Shown: positions 16,972-26,039 of the stretch, piece after piece
Layout: each line of letters starts with the position of its first letter
Numbering within the stretch: position 1 is the first letter of the stretch
Assembly: GCA_965242735.1 (NCBI GenBank)
Contig: OZ251497.1
Span: forward strand, 2,170,001-2,234,000
Length of the DNA stretch: 64,000 nt
DNA from: G958295645 sp965242735
GTDB taxonomy: Bacteria > Gemmatimonadota > Gemmatimonadetes > Longimicrobiales > Gaopeijiaceae
Reading direction: 5' to 3'
Program-made: the position numbers and the translations under genes
Notes under the pieces: generated by a model
The model's input: only the letters and a program-made list of their open reading frames with translations
What the model was told of the DNA's origin: nothing
Databases searched by the model: none

Positions 16972-17694
16972 ATGGCTTTGGACGGCGGACCACGAGCATC
17001 CGCGCCGCTCGCCGGCGTTGCCGCGCTCTTGTGCGTTGCGGGCGGACTGGGCTTGACGGCGCCGGGCGCAGGGTCGGCCGTCGACGGCGAACCGGCCCCG
17101 GGCATGGCACGGGCTGGGGACTCGAGCACGCCGGCAAGCCGCACGACGACAGAGGGCTTTCGTGGCCAACCCCGTGGGCACATTCGTGGGGATTCGAGCG
17201 CGCCGGAAAGCCGCGCGACGACGGTGGGCCTCGCGACGGCAAGCCATCCGTTCCGCTTGTCCGTGGCCGACGCCGAAGTGGCCGGCGACACGTTGCGCGC
17301 GCGCATTCGGTTCTTTTGGGACGATCTGCAGCTGGCCGTGATGGAGCACACGTCCGACATGGCGTTTCGACTCGAGGAGACGCCGCGCGGGGACAGCATC
17401 GTCTTCGCCTACATCGACCGCATGCTTGCCATCGAGGCCGGCGGCGCGCGACTGGCGCCGGTGCTGGTGGGCCGCGGAATCGACGACGCCACGCTGATCG
17501 ACGAAGTGATGTGGTGGTACCGGCTCGAGTACCGCCTGCCTGCCGGCACGGAGCGCATCGCCATCCGCAACCGGCTCCTCTTCAACCTCTTCGAGGACCA
17601 GCGCAACGTCGTGCACCTCAAGACGCGCGCCGGGCGCGAACGGGCGTATTCCTTCGGATGGAGCAAGGACAGCGCCGCGGCCGCGCTGAACTAG
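16972..17694 (+). CDS. DUF6702 family secreted protein
   Basis: 240 residues. The ATG at 16972 follows AAGGAGG at good spacing. A signal peptide covers about residues 1-36 (hydrophobic ASAPLAGVAALLCVAGGLGL). From about residue 92 the domain begins SHPFRLSVADAEVAGDTLRARIRFFWDDLQ, which matches the DUF6702 start (HP-h-S-E.. and a DDLE/DDLQ motif). Residues about 45-90 are a duplicated Ser/Thr/Arg-rich linker (DSSTPASRTTT and DSSAPESRATT), another example of local repeat growth. The function of DUF6702 proteins is not established; they are small envelope proteins found widely in Bacteroidota and Gemmatimonadota. Confidence 0.75.
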   Translation: MALDGGPRASAPLAGVAALLCVAGGLGLTAPGAGSAVDGEPAPGMARAGDSSTPASRTTTEGFRGQPRGHIRGDSSAPESRATTVGLATASHPFRLSVADAEVAGDTLRARIRFFWDDLQLAVMEHTSDMAFRLEETPRGDSIVFAYIDRMLAIEAGGARLAPVLVGRGIDDATLIDEVMWWYRLEYRLPAGTERIAIRNRLLFNLFEDQRNVVHLKTRAGRERAYSFGWSKDSAAAALN

Positions 17695-17710
17695 CGCTCG
17701 ATGCTGTGAA

Positions 17711-18832
17711 CTAGCGCTCGATCCTAAAGCGCAGCACGGCAGGTTGCAGACGCAATTCGGCCGCCACGTAGATGTGCTCGCGGGTCGCGAATCCCACGAA
17801 AGATCCCGGGCCAAAGTCGACCCGCTCCGGAAACGCCATCCTGCCGAGGTATTGGCCCGTGTGGCGAAAGACGTCGACCGCCGTTCCCGCCGGCGCCGAC
17901 ATCGTTCGAGGAAACACGTACGTATGGCCATGCCCATCCGAGAGAAAGCCATAAAACATCGGCTTTGTCTTGGTCTTTGCCAATGCTGCAATCCATTTCT
18001 CGACTTCCAGCGGACTCGCATTCTTCATGCTTTGCCGCAAGGCGGTAAAGTCCTCGTCGTCAACGGGCACAGGCGCTTCGTCCAGACCGACGGAAAGCGT
18101 CGTGTCGCCGGAGAGAGTCCGCCGATAGAGCCGATACTCATGCTTGTCCGAAAACCAAAAGTCTCCCATGCCGTCCAAATGAAGATAGGATCGCGGCGCA
18201 TAAACCGATATCGCTTCTCCGAATCTCTTCAGTCCTCCGTCTTGAACAAAGGGTGGAAACGTGTCGGTCTTTCCAGAAGCAAAATCAATTTCCACCGGGT
18301 AGTTTTCACTTATTTCCAAACTTCCGTGCGAATCTTCCAATGGGAACCGCACGATCCATCCGGTGTACTTGCCGTCCGGCCCAAACGGCAAGCCCTGCAG
18401 GCTGCGGCCCATCCACGGAGCTGAGTGCGTCTCGAGAAACTCTCCGTCGGCGCCGTTGAACACCGACGTTCTCCGCAACATCGCGTCGCCGACCCAAACG
18501 GTGTTCTCGGGTCCGATCGCAATGGTCTGGGGAAGCACGAACTCGCCTGGTCCCTCGCCCCTGCGGCCAATGGATCGCAGATGTGAACCGTCCGCCTCAA
18601 AGACATGGACCCGCCGACCAAATCCGTCGAGCACGTACACCTTGTGGACCGAATCAACTGCTATGCCCGAAATGGAAAAAAAGACGCTGTCCGCCGTTCC
18701 CGTCAGCACAAGATCCTCGACGAGGCGCCAGTCGCTGTCGTACGGCGACTCGGCGGGCAAGCCGTCGTCGCAACCGACGTGGCACGCGCAGAGCAGCAAC
18801 GCCAGGGCATGGCGCAGCGCTCCCGACGTCAT
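17711..18832 (-). CDS. 6-bladed beta-propeller lipoprotein, NHL-like
   Basis: 373 residues. The N-terminus ALRHALALLLCACHVGC carries candidate lipobox cysteines, so membrane anchoring is likely. NHL-type blades follow: VFFSISGIAVDSVHKVYVLDGFGRRVHVFEADG, then GRRGEGPGEFVLPQTIAIGPENTVWVGD. This is the pattern of the 6-bladed propellers common in Bacteroidota and Gemmatimonadota. GC is noticeably lower than in flanking genes. The ATG at 18832 overlaps the stop of the next propeller gene by 4 bp, making it the last of three overlapping propeller genes. No enzymatic residues are recognisable. Confidence 0.8.
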   Translation of the reverse strand: MTSGALRHALALLLCACHVGCDDGLPAESPYDSDWRLVEDLVLTGTADSVFFSISGIAVDSVHKVYVLDGFGRRVHVFEADGSHLRSIGRRGEGPGEFVLPQTIAIGPENTVWVGDAMLRRTSVFNGADGEFLETHSAPWMGRSLQGLPFGPDGKYTGWIVRFPLEDSHGSLEISENYPVEIDFASGKTDTFPPFVQDGGLKRFGEAISVYAPRSYLHLDGMGDFWFSDKHEYRLYRRTLSGDTTLSVGLDEAPVPVDDEDFTALRQSMKNASPLEVEKWIAALAKTKTKPMFYGFLSDGHGHTYVFPRTMSAPAGTAVDVFRHTGQYLGRMAFPERVDFGPGSFVGFATREHIYVAAELRLQPAVLRFRIER

Positions 18833-20271
18833 CTCGCTCTGCACACGCCGGGTTGGTCGTCCGTCGCCCCTTCGCACGTGCATCTGCTGCCGCAATCGGA
18901 GTCGGCGGCGCAACGGAGGCCGTCGCAGGCCGGCGCGGGCAAGCTCCGCTCCAGCGCCCAAACCTGCACGTATTCCGTGGCCAATTCGTCCCTGACGCTG
19001 CCCAGGAGATAGTCGGCCCCGATCTCGTACACTTCCAGGTCGCCCGGCGTGTCGACGAACCCCTGCGCGGCGCCTTCGCGGTCGAAAACGGTCCACAGGG
19101 TTCGCGACGGGTCGTCGCCGGGCCGTCTGAACTCGGCGACCCACAGGTAGCCCAGCGCGTCGCCGAGCACGCGACCGAACGCCGGAAAGCTCTCGACCAT
19201 GGGCACGTCCGCGACGACGGTTTGCAGATGCTCCCGGACGTCGGGCCGGCCTTGCAGGATGACCTCCTCCAGCCGCGCATCCAGCTCGGCTCGCGTGGGC
19301 GCGCCCGCCTCGTGGTCCCTCCGCACGATCCGCGCGAGCGAGCCGTCGGCGCGAAAGGCCCGCACTTCGTAGATCTCGGTGCGGCCGAACGCCACCAAGT
19401 CGCCCCACACGGCCCACTCGGTCGTGTGGCCGAACGGATGGCGAATCGGGATGAAGACCATGACGTTGTCTTGATCGACGGTGGCCGTATAGGTCTGCGG
19501 CCCTTGGTATTCGCCCAACGACGCGAGCAAGTCTCCGTCCGGCCGCTTGACTTCGAAGACGTGGCCTTGCCGCTGGAAGCCCGACATGCCGATCGGCGAG
19601 TTCCACGTCAGCAAGAGGCTGTCGGACACTGGGGCGAGCATGACGTGGGACGGTCCCTGGCCGGCCATTGCTCCCATGACACGATTCAAGAACCCCCCGA
19701 CGGCGCCCGGAAGGGCCGTCGTCCGCCCATGGACGCCGTTCGCGTCGAAGACCGACACGCGGAATTGGTACGTGTCCGAGGCGATGATCGAATCGCCCCG
19801 CCAAGCGGCGACCCGGCCGAGCGCCTCGAACTCGCCCGGTCCCTCTCCCAGGCCGCCCCAGGCGGCGACGCGATCCCCGTTCGCGTCGAAGACCAGCAAC
19901 TCCTGCGATCCGCCGTTGGCGACGACGATCCTTCCGTCGGGAAGCCTGGTGGCGTTGCGGACGCGGTAGAGCTGCCACTCGGCTTCTCCCTCCTGCGTTC
20001 CGACCGACACGACGGGCGCCGGACTGGTCGTCCAGCCCAGCCGCGACCCGTCCAGCGGCCTGCGGTTCTCCGTCACCGCAACCCCTGCGCTGTCCCGCGT
20101 CCCGTATTCGACCGGCCCCGGCCCGCGCACCGGCACGTCGTCGCAGGCGACGACGGTCACGGCCGCCAACACCACCGCCATGCCTGGCGACGGCCGGCCA
20201 AGTCGCGCAACTGCGGATGGCCGTGTCGGTCGCTGGGCTCGGCGATCCGAACGTCCGGCCCGCGCGCTCAT
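18829..20271 (-). CDS. 6-bladed beta-propeller protein with a six-Cys C-terminal tail
   Basis: 480 residues. A hydrophobic segment ending in VTVVACDD (lipobox-like VACD, about residue 43) follows an Arg-rich n-region; an internal start near residue 31 would give a normal lipoprotein signal. Blades resemble the neighbouring gene (ATRLPDGRIVVANGGSQELLVFDANGD, WGGLGEGPGEFEALGRV). The final 35 residues hold six cysteines with spacing C-x4-C-x5-C-x3-C-x-C-x10-C, like a small disulfide knot. It overlaps both neighbours by 4 bp (20268-20271 and 18829-18832), so the three are a translational unit. Confidence 0.8.
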   Translation of the reverse strand: MSARAGRSDRRAQRPTRPSAVARLGRPSPGMAVVLAAVTVVACDDVPVRGPGPVEYGTRDSAGVAVTENRRPLDGSRLGWTTSPAPVVSVGTQEGEAEWQLYRVRNATRLPDGRIVVANGGSQELLVFDANGDRVAAWGGLGEGPGEFEALGRVAAWRGDSIIASDTYQFRVSVFDANGVHGRTTALPGAVGGFLNRVMGAMAGQGPSHVMLAPVSDSLLLTWNSPIGMSGFQRQGHVFEVKRPDGDLLASLGEYQGPQTYTATVDQDNVMVFIPIRHPFGHTTEWAVWGDLVAFGRTEIYEVRAFRADGSLARIVRRDHEAGAPTRAELDARLEEVILQGRPDVREHLQTVVADVPMVESFPAFGRVLGDALGYLWVAEFRRPGDDPSRTLWTVFDREGAAQGFVDTPGDLEVYEIGADYLLGSVRDELATEYVQVWALERSLPAPACDGLRCAADSDCGSRCTCEGATDDQPGVCRAR

Positions 20272-21602
20272 CGTCGGCTCTCCTGCGGCTCGCCGGCCGT
20301 CATCTTCCAAAACGCGATGCCCCCGGCCTGCTGCCCCACTTCGACGTCCGCCACGCGCGCGAAGGTCGCCAAGTCGTAGACGTCCACCTTGCCCGGCTCG
20401 GCCCCGACTCCCTCCACCGACACGAAGGCGTAGCGCCCGTCGGGGCTGACGACGACGCCGTGCGTGACGGTCGTCGAGGACGGCGTCGTGGCCAGCGCCC
20501 TGCCCTCTTCCAAGTCGAAGAACTGCACGCCGGCGCCCTGCTTGAGCGTCGCCGCCAGCAATCGGCCGTCCGGCGCCAACGCCAAGTTGTACGGCCCGCG
20601 TCCGGACGCGATCGTCTGCCGCAGCGTCCACGTCTCGCGGTCGATCTCCAGGATGCGGTCGCCGGCGTTGCACGCGACGACCACCGTGCCGGCGCCGGGA
20701 CGAGGGGTCACCCAGGTCGGCGAGCACGTGGGCGCGGCGCCCGCAACGCCGCTCCGGGCGCCTGCCGCCCGCTCGGATGCACGGCCCGCTCCGGCGCCAT
20801 GGCCTCCGTGAGCTCCCTGAGCTACGTGGTCCGCGTGGGCTCCGTGGCCAGCGTGAGCTCCGTGAGCCCCGTGGTCCGCATGAACTCCGTGGTCCGCGTG
20901 GTTTCCGTGGCCTGCGTAGGCGCCATGGCCCTCGTAGCCCGCGCCCTCGCCGATCGGCCCCTCCGCGCCGAGAGCCACCGAGAACCGCCGGGCCACCTCG
21001 AACGTGCGCGTGTCGATCTCCACCACTTGGTCGTCCATCATGCAGGCCGAGTAGAGGAAGTCCCCCGCCGCGTCCAGCCGGGCGCCGTGCGGCATCACGC
21101 ACGTCTCGATCTGCTCCACCTCGACCATCGCGGGCGTGTAGACCACCGACACCGTGGACGGCGCCATCTCGCCGTGCAGGTTGAAGTTGGCCACGAAGGC
21201 GTAGAGGCCGCCGGGCGTCACGTCGAGCGTGGCGGGGAAGTAGCCCAGCAGGACGGGGTCCGCGACCAGCGTGTCGGGGCCGGCGTGGAACTTCCAGAGC
21301 TTCCCGTCGGGCACGCCGTGGCCGGTCGTCATGTAGAGGAACTGGCCGTCGGCGGAGATGTTGAGGCCGTGCGGGCCCTCCGTCTCGACGGCCATCTCGC
21401 CGACGGGCGTGGTCTTGTCGATCGCCGCGCCGCCGGGCCCGAAGCGCACGCGGTGCAGCAAGTCCGCCGACTCGGCGCCGACGTAGAGATAGTAGGTGGC
21501 GGAAGGGGGCTCTTGGAGCGCCCCGCCGGCCTCCGCCGGAGCCGTCGCCGGCCAAGAAGACAAGGCCAGCGTCCCTCCCATCGCTGCTGCCAGCAAGCTC
21601 AT
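20268..21602 (-). CDS. YVTN-type beta-propeller protein with His-rich insert
   Basis: 444 residues with a signal peptide (residues 1-25). Propeller blades of the YVTN/quinohemoprotein type are visible: GPHGLNISADGQFLYMTTG, TLDVTPGGLYAFVANF, PYNLALAPDGRLLAATL and THGVVVSPDGRYAFVSVEG. Between blades, residues 225-269 form a Gly/Ala/His-rich loop built on HGAH/HADHG units, which probably binds metal or is a flexible low-complexity insert. It is the first of three overlapping propeller genes. Function beyond protein or ligand binding cannot be read. Confidence 0.8.
   Translation of the reverse strand: MSLLAAAMGGTLALSSWPATAPAEAGGALQEPPSATYYLYVGAESADLLHRVRFGPGGAAIDKTTPVGEMAVETEGPHGLNISADGQFLYMTTGHGVPDGKLWKFHAGPDTLVADPVLLGYFPATLDVTPGGLYAFVANFNLHGEMAPSTVSVVYTPAMVEVEQIETCVMPHGARLDAAGDFLYSACMMDDQVVEIDTRTFEVARRFSVALGAEGPIGEGAGYEGHGAYAGHGNHADHGVHADHGAHGAHAGHGAHADHVAQGAHGGHGAGAGRASERAAGARSGVAGAAPTCSPTWVTPRPGAGTVVVACNAGDRILEIDRETWTLRQTIASGRGPYNLALAPDGRLLAATLKQGAGVQFFDLEEGRALATTPSSTTVTHGVVVSPDGRYAFVSVEGVGAEPGKVDVYDLATFARVADVEVGQQAGGIAFWKMTAGEPQESRR
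20796..20930 (-). repeat. His/Gly-rich coding repeat
   Basis: Imperfect 9-15 bp repeats based on CGTGGTCCGC and CCGTGGC encode the HADHG/HGAH loop of the propeller gene. The segment carries about 16 histidines in 45 residues. Confidence 0.85.
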
Positions 21603-21728
21603 TTGCGGATCGTCTCCTTGATTTGCCTGGGCGCGAACCGTTGCTGCGCCACAACGGTACGGCCATCTTGTCGGGTGCGGCAAGCGTTGCGCCGCGCGAC
21701 CCCCGCCCCGTTTTCCGGAGACGCGAAC

Positions 21729-23738
21729 ATGACCGCTCGACTCTTCTTCGCCACCGCTTGCGCCGTGCTCGCATGGCCTTCGTCGCTCCGCGCTCAGGAG
21801 GCCACCGTCGCCGAACTGCGCGCCGAACCGGCCGCGCTGGCCGTCGAGGCCGGCGAGTCCGCCACCGTGCGCGTCACCGCCCACGACGCCGCCGGCAACG
21901 TCCTGGACGTGCCGGTTCGGGTAGGCGGCTCCCGGCGCGGCCTGCGCTTCAATCGCGTGGACGGCTCCGTGACGGGGCTGGAGGCGGGCGAATGGGAGCT
22001 CGTCGCGACGTACGCGGCCGAGGGCGCCCGTCCCGTCGTGCTGCGAATCCCGGTGACCGTCTCGTGGCCGCCGATCGACCGCGTGGACGTGCGCGCGCCC
22101 GACCTCGCGCTGTACGTCGGCACCACGGTCCGGCTCGAGGCGGCGGCCCTTCACGCGAACGGGTCCGAGCGCCCGAACGCCCCCGTCTCGTGGGCGACTT
22201 CGGACGCGGGCATCGCCACGGTGGACCGGTTCGGCCACGTGACGGCCCACAGCCCCGGCGCCTTCGCCGTCACCGCTTCCGCCGGAGGCGCGACGGGCGA
22301 GCTGGCCGCCGAAGCCAAGCCGCTCGCGCTGGCGTCGCTCGTCGTGGAAGCGAGCAGCACTGCGGTGCGCACGGGCGACGTCGTGGACTTGGCGCTCGAC
22401 GCGCGCAACGAGGCGGGCCAAGCCGTGACGGACGCGGCCGTGGACTGGTCGTACTCGTTCGTGCCGGACGACTCCATCGCCGCGCCGGGCGCCGCCGCCG
22501 TGATGCGCGACGGCAAGTTCGCGGCCAACGTGCCCGGCCAGTACGCCGTCCTCGCCACTCTGGGCGACCGAACCGCCCGCGCGGTCGTCGACGTGCGGCC
22601 GCGCGAAGCCGTGCACGACGTGGAGCTCGTGGGGCACGGGCTCGTCGACCACGTCCACTCCTCGGACCTCTGGGTGTTCGAGGGCGTCGACGGACGGGAC
22701 TACGCGATCACCGGCACGTGGGGCGGAGACGGCTGGGCCTATTTCTGGGACGTCACGAATCCCGCCGGCCCGGCGCTCACGGACTCGATCCAGCTCGACG
22801 CCCGGACGGTCAACGACGTGAAGGTGGCGCCCAACGCCCGCTACGCCGCGCTCTCCCGCGAAGGCGCGTCCAACCGCCGCAACGGCGTGGTGATCCTCGA
22901 CTTGGCCGACCCGGCCCATCCGGTCGTCGCGTCCACGTACGACGAAGGGCTGACCGGCGGCGTGCACAACATGTTCGCCACCGACGACCATCTCTTCGCG
23001 CTGTCCGGCGGAGACAAGTACGTCATCCTGGACATGGCCGACCTCGCCAACCCCAGATTCGTCAGCGAGTACAACCACCCCGACAGCCGCATTCACGACG
23101 TCTGGGTCCACGACGGCATCGCCTATTCCTCGGAGTGGCAAAACGGCGTGGTGGTCGTCGACGTGGGCAACGGCCGCTGGGGCGGCGCCATAGACAGGCC
23201 GGTCTTCGTCGCCAACGTCCCCTACCCCGTCGGCCGCACGCACGCGGCCTTTCCCTACTACCAGGAGTCGACCGGCAAGTTCTACCTGTTCCTGGGGGAC
23301 GAGATCATGAACCGGCAGGGGGCTGCCTGGTCGGGCGCGGGGCTGGACAGGATTCCCGCGCGCGGCGGCACGCCCAGCGTCACCAGCGGCTACCTGCACG
23401 TCATCGACTTCACCGACCCCGAGAATCCCAAGGACGTGGCGCGCTACGAGGTTTCCGAATTCGGCACGCACAACATCTGGGTCGAGGACGACGTGCTGTA
23501 CCAGGCCTACTACGAGGGCGGCCTGCGGGTCGTGGACGTCTCGGGCGAGCTGATGGGCAACTTGGCGGAGCAAGGACGCGAGATGTCCGTGTACAAGTCC
23601 TTCGCGCCGGACGGCTACGCGGCCAACGCTCCGATGGTGTGGGGCGGGCAGCCGCACAAGGGACACGTGTTCTTCTCGGACTTCAATTCGGGGCTCTGGG
23701 CCGTCAAGGTGACGCCGAAGCGCCGGCCCGTTTCCTGA
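21729..23738 (+). CDS. Secreted bacterial Ig-like / LVIVD-repeat protein
   Basis: 669 residues with a signal peptide ending LRAQ near residue 23. Two or three Ig-like (BIG2-type) modules span about 25-300 (VSWATSDAGIATVDRFGHVTA is the BIG2 hallmark). An LVIVD-type propeller follows, with repeated units GVVILDLADPAHPVVASTY, YVILDMADLANPRFVSEYN and GYLHVIDFTDPENPKDVARYE. It is probably exported or surface-exposed. It is divergent from the propeller operon, with 126 bp between the starts, so the promoters are adjacent. The substrate or partner is unknown. Confidence 0.85.
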   Translation: MTARLFFATACAVLAWPSSLRAQEATVAELRAEPAALAVEAGESATVRVTAHDAAGNVLDVPVRVGGSRRGLRFNRVDGSVTGLEAGEWELVATYAAEGARPVVLRIPVTVSWPPIDRVDVRAPDLALYVGTTVRLEAAALHANGSERPNAPVSWATSDAGIATVDRFGHVTAHSPGAFAVTASAGGATGELAAEAKPLALASLVVEASSTAVRTGDVVDLALDARNEAGQAVTDAAVDWSYSFVPDDSIAAPGAAAVMRDGKFAANVPGQYAVLATLGDRTARAVVDVRPREAVHDVELVGHGLVDHVHSSDLWVFEGVDGRDYAITGTWGGDGWAYFWDVTNPAGPALTDSIQLDARTVNDVKVAPNARYAALSREGASNRRNGVVILDLADPAHPVVASTYDEGLTGGVHNMFATDDHLFALSGGDKYVILDMADLANPRFVSEYNHPDSRIHDVWVHDGIAYSSEWQNGVVVVDVGNGRWGGAIDRPVFVANVPYPVGRTHAAFPYYQESTGKFYLFLGDEIMNRQGAAWSGAGLDRIPARGGTPSVTSGYLHVIDFTDPENPKDVARYEVSEFGTHNIWVEDDVLYQAYYEGGLRVVDVSGELMGNLAEQGREMSVYKSFAPDGYAANAPMVWGGQPHKGHVFFSDFNSGLWAVKVTPKRRPVS

Positions 23739-23772
23739 GGAGAAGCCAGCCGGCAAGGACCGGGCGCCGCCG

Positions 23773-25053
23773 GTGACCGAGCTCGTCGTCGTCGTGGCCG
23801 TCGTGCTGGCCGCTTCGTTCCTGTGTTCGGTGCTGGAGGCCGTCCTCCTGTCGGTCACCCACTCTCATGTCGCCTTGATGACGAAGCAGGGCCATCGCGC
23901 CGGTCCTGTCCTCGAGCGCATGAAGCGCCGGATCGACGAGCCGATCGCGGTCATCCTCACGCTCAACACGATCGCGCACACGTTCGGCGCCACCGCGGCC
24001 GGCGCGATCGCGACGGAAGTCTTCGGAGACGTCTGGATCGGCGTGTTCTCGGCCGTGCTGACGTTCGCGGTGCTGGTGTTCTCGGAGATCATTCCGAAGA
24101 CGCTGGGCGCCACGTTCTGGCAGAGGCTCGCCGGGCCGTCCGCTCACACGCTTCGAGTCCTGGGGATCGCCATGCGGCCCGTGATCGTGCCTTTGGGATG
24201 GCTGAGCCGCTGGATCGGTCCCAAGCACGGCGCGGCCACGGTCAGCCGGGCCGAGCTGGCCGTCCTGGCCGACATCGGCCGGCGCGAGGGCGCGCTGGAC
24301 GAGGACGAATTCCGCGTGATGTCGAGGGTGATGCGGCTCGACGCGATCACCGTGGGCGAGGTGATGACGCCGAGGATCGACATCGTCGCCGTGCCCGCGG
24401 ACGCTTCGCTGCGCGACGCGGTGGACGTGATGCTGGACGGCGGCAAGCTGCGCCTGCCCGTCCACGAGGGCAGCCTGGACCGGATCGTCGGCCTGCTGCT
24501 CGCCCGAGACCTCTGGCGCGCCGCCCAAGGAGTGGGCGACGGAACGCGAGACCGAACGGCCACGGTCCGCGAGATCACGCGGCCGATGCAGTTCGCGCCC
24601 GCCTCCAAGACGGTGGAGGACTTGATCCGCGAGATGCGGGCGGCCCGCACCAAGATGGTCGTCGTGCTGGACGAGTTCGGGGGGACTGCGGGACTGGTCA
24701 CGCTGGAGGACTTGATCGAAGAGATCGTGGGCGAGATCCAGGACGAGCACGAGAGCGACGAGCCGCAGGACTTTCGAGTCCTGCCCGGCGGCCAAGTGCT
24801 GGTCTGGGGCGGAACGCCGGCCAAGGACGTCGAGGAGCAGCTCGGCATTCGGCTCGGCGACGAGTACGACACCATCGGGGGCTACGTGTTCGGCGCGCTG
24901 GACCGCATCCCCCGCGCAGGCGACGAGGCCCCGGCCGGCGACGGCCTCCTCCGCGTCGTCAAAGTCCGGCGACGGCGCATCGAATACGTCCTTTTCACGC
25001 CGGGGACCCCGGCCGACGGCCCGACGGACGCCGATTCGGAGCCGCCGAGCTAG
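23773..25053 (+). CDS. CNNM/CorC-type ion transporter (DUF21, CBS pair, CorC_HlyC)
   Basis: 426 residues from a GTG start. N-terminal DUF21 membrane helices (about 1-150, with LNTIAHTFGATAAG and FSEIIPKTLGA) are followed by two CBS domains (about 195-320, VMTPRIDIVAVP and VVVLDEFGGTAGLVTLEDLIEEIVGEIQDE) and a C-terminal CorC_HlyC domain (about 335-410). The order and the EIIPKTLG motif are those of the CNNM/CorC family, which exports magnesium or other divalent ions at the inner membrane. Begins 34 bp after the LVIVD gene on the same strand. Confidence 0.93.
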   Translation: MTELVVVVAVVLAASFLCSVLEAVLLSVTHSHVALMTKQGHRAGPVLERMKRRIDEPIAVILTLNTIAHTFGATAAGAIATEVFGDVWIGVFSAVLTFAVLVFSEIIPKTLGATFWQRLAGPSAHTLRVLGIAMRPVIVPLGWLSRWIGPKHGAATVSRAELAVLADIGRREGALDEDEFRVMSRVMRLDAITVGEVMTPRIDIVAVPADASLRDAVDVMLDGGKLRLPVHEGSLDRIVGLLLARDLWRAAQGVGDGTRDRTATVREITRPMQFAPASKTVEDLIREMRAARTKMVVVLDEFGGTAGLVTLEDLIEEIVGEIQDEHESDEPQDFRVLPGGQVLVWGGTPAKDVEEQLGIRLGDEYDTIGGYVFGALDRIPRAGDEAPAGDGLLRVVKVRRRRIEYVLFTPGTPADGPTDADSEPPS

Positions 25054-25075
25054 CCGCGACCCCCGCTCCGGGGCC

Positions 25076-25340
25076 GTTGCAACGAAACGCCCGCCTCGTG
25101 GCAACCCAGGAAGCGAGGGACAGGCACGAGCCCGCCGGTCGCCCGCGCGTTGCAACGAAACGCCCGTCTCGCGGCAACCCAGGAAGCGAGGGACAGGCAC
25201 GAGCCCGCCGGTTCGCCCGCGCGTTGCAACGAAACGCCCGCCTCGCGGCAACCCAGGAAGCGAGGGACAGGCACGAGCCCGCCGGTCGCCCGCGCGTTGC
25301 AACGAAACGCCCGCCTCGCGGCAACCCCAGGAACACGGGC
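25076..25340. repeat. Tandem array, 73-bp unit, about 3.6 copies
   Basis: Copies start at 25076, 25149, 25223 and 25296. Each begins with the palindrome GTTGCAAC followed by GAAACGCCCG. Copies differ by only a few substitutions and one 1-bp insertion. The array fills most of the 363-bp gap between the CorC gene and moaD, which converge here. No open frame, spacers or associated cas genes suggest another function. Confidence 0.95.
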
Positions 25341-25416
25341 AGCGCAAACTCCGCTTGGACGCCCGTTGCCCGCGACTCGCCGTCATCCTCCGGCAGCCGT
25401 CATCCCCCTGCGACAG

Positions 25417-25659
25417 TCACCCCCCTGCGACCGGCGGGATCAGGGCGACCTCGTCGCCGTCCGACAGAGGCGTGCCGGGCTCCGCGTACCGCCGGTTCAC
25501 CGCCACGGCCGTCTCGGCGGGCAGCATGTCCAAGCCGTGCCGCTCTCGGAGCGCCGCCAGGAGCGCCTGCACGTCAGCCCGTTCCGGCAGCGATACCGTC
25601 ACTTCGCCGGCGCCGGCCATCTCTCGGTAGACGGCGAAGAGCAGGACGGTGACGCGCAC
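25417..25659 (-). CDS. moaD: Molybdopterin synthase sulfur-carrier subunit
   Basis: 80 residues from a GTG start, the usual MoaD size. The ubiquitin-like fold is visible: VTVLLFAVYREMAG at the start, LLAALRER in the helix and LSDGDEVALIPPVAGG at the end, with the essential Gly-Gly tail that receives sulfur. It donates sulfur to convert precursor Z to molybdopterin. The partner moaE is not in the window. It lies 20 bp downstream of the HU gene on the same strand. Confidence 0.92.
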   Translation of the reverse strand: MRVTVLLFAVYREMAGAGEVTVSLPERADVQALLAALRERHGLDMLPAETAVAVNRRYAEPGTPLSDGDEVALIPPVAGG

Positions 25660-25679
25660 CGGGGCGGCGTGCCCCTCGG

Positions 25680-26039
25680 CTAGCCGGGGCCGGCCGAACC
25701 GCCGGAACCGGAAATCGTGATGTAGTAGGGCGGCGCCCGGCCCGAAGTCCCGGGCTTGGCTTGGTTCACCTGGCGCCGAAAAATCTCCGACGCCTTGAAG
25801 ACGGGCACGGAGCACGCCGGGACTTCGACCTTCGCGCCGGTGCGCGGATTGCGGCCAGTGCGCGCCTTGCGCTCTTGGAGCCTGAAGGTGCCGAACCGGC
25901 GAATCTGAATGGTCTCGCCGCGAGCCAACGCCTGCTTGATCGCGTTCAGGAAGCCGTCCACGACCAGAGCGCATTCGGTCCTGCTGACGCCGGGTCCGAT
26001 GGCGTCGACGACTTGGTCCACGAGCTCCGCCTTCCTCAT
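25680..26039 (-). CDS. HU/IHF-family DNA-binding protein
   Basis: 119 residues. The ATG at 26039 follows a GGAGG site. Residues 1-90 are a standard HU fold: MRKAELVDQVVDAI, then IQIRRFGTFRLQERKARTGRNPRTG with the DNA-intercalating GRNP arm, and PVFKASEIFRR at the end. About 28 extra residues follow, ending in a Gly/Ser-rich tail (YYITISGSGGSAGPG), which is unusual for HU. It binds and bends DNA without strong sequence preference. Confidence 0.93.
   Translation of the reverse strand: MRKAELVDQVVDAIGPGVSRTECALVVDGFLNAIKQALARGETIQIRRFGTFRLQERKARTGRNPRTGAKVEVPACSVPVFKASEIFRRQVNQAKPGTSGRAPPYYITISGSGGSAGPG

Noticed and set aside
25076..25340. Possible CRISPR array
   Set aside because: Units are 73 bp and contiguous with no variable spacers; all parts of each unit are conserved. 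It is a simple tandem repeat.
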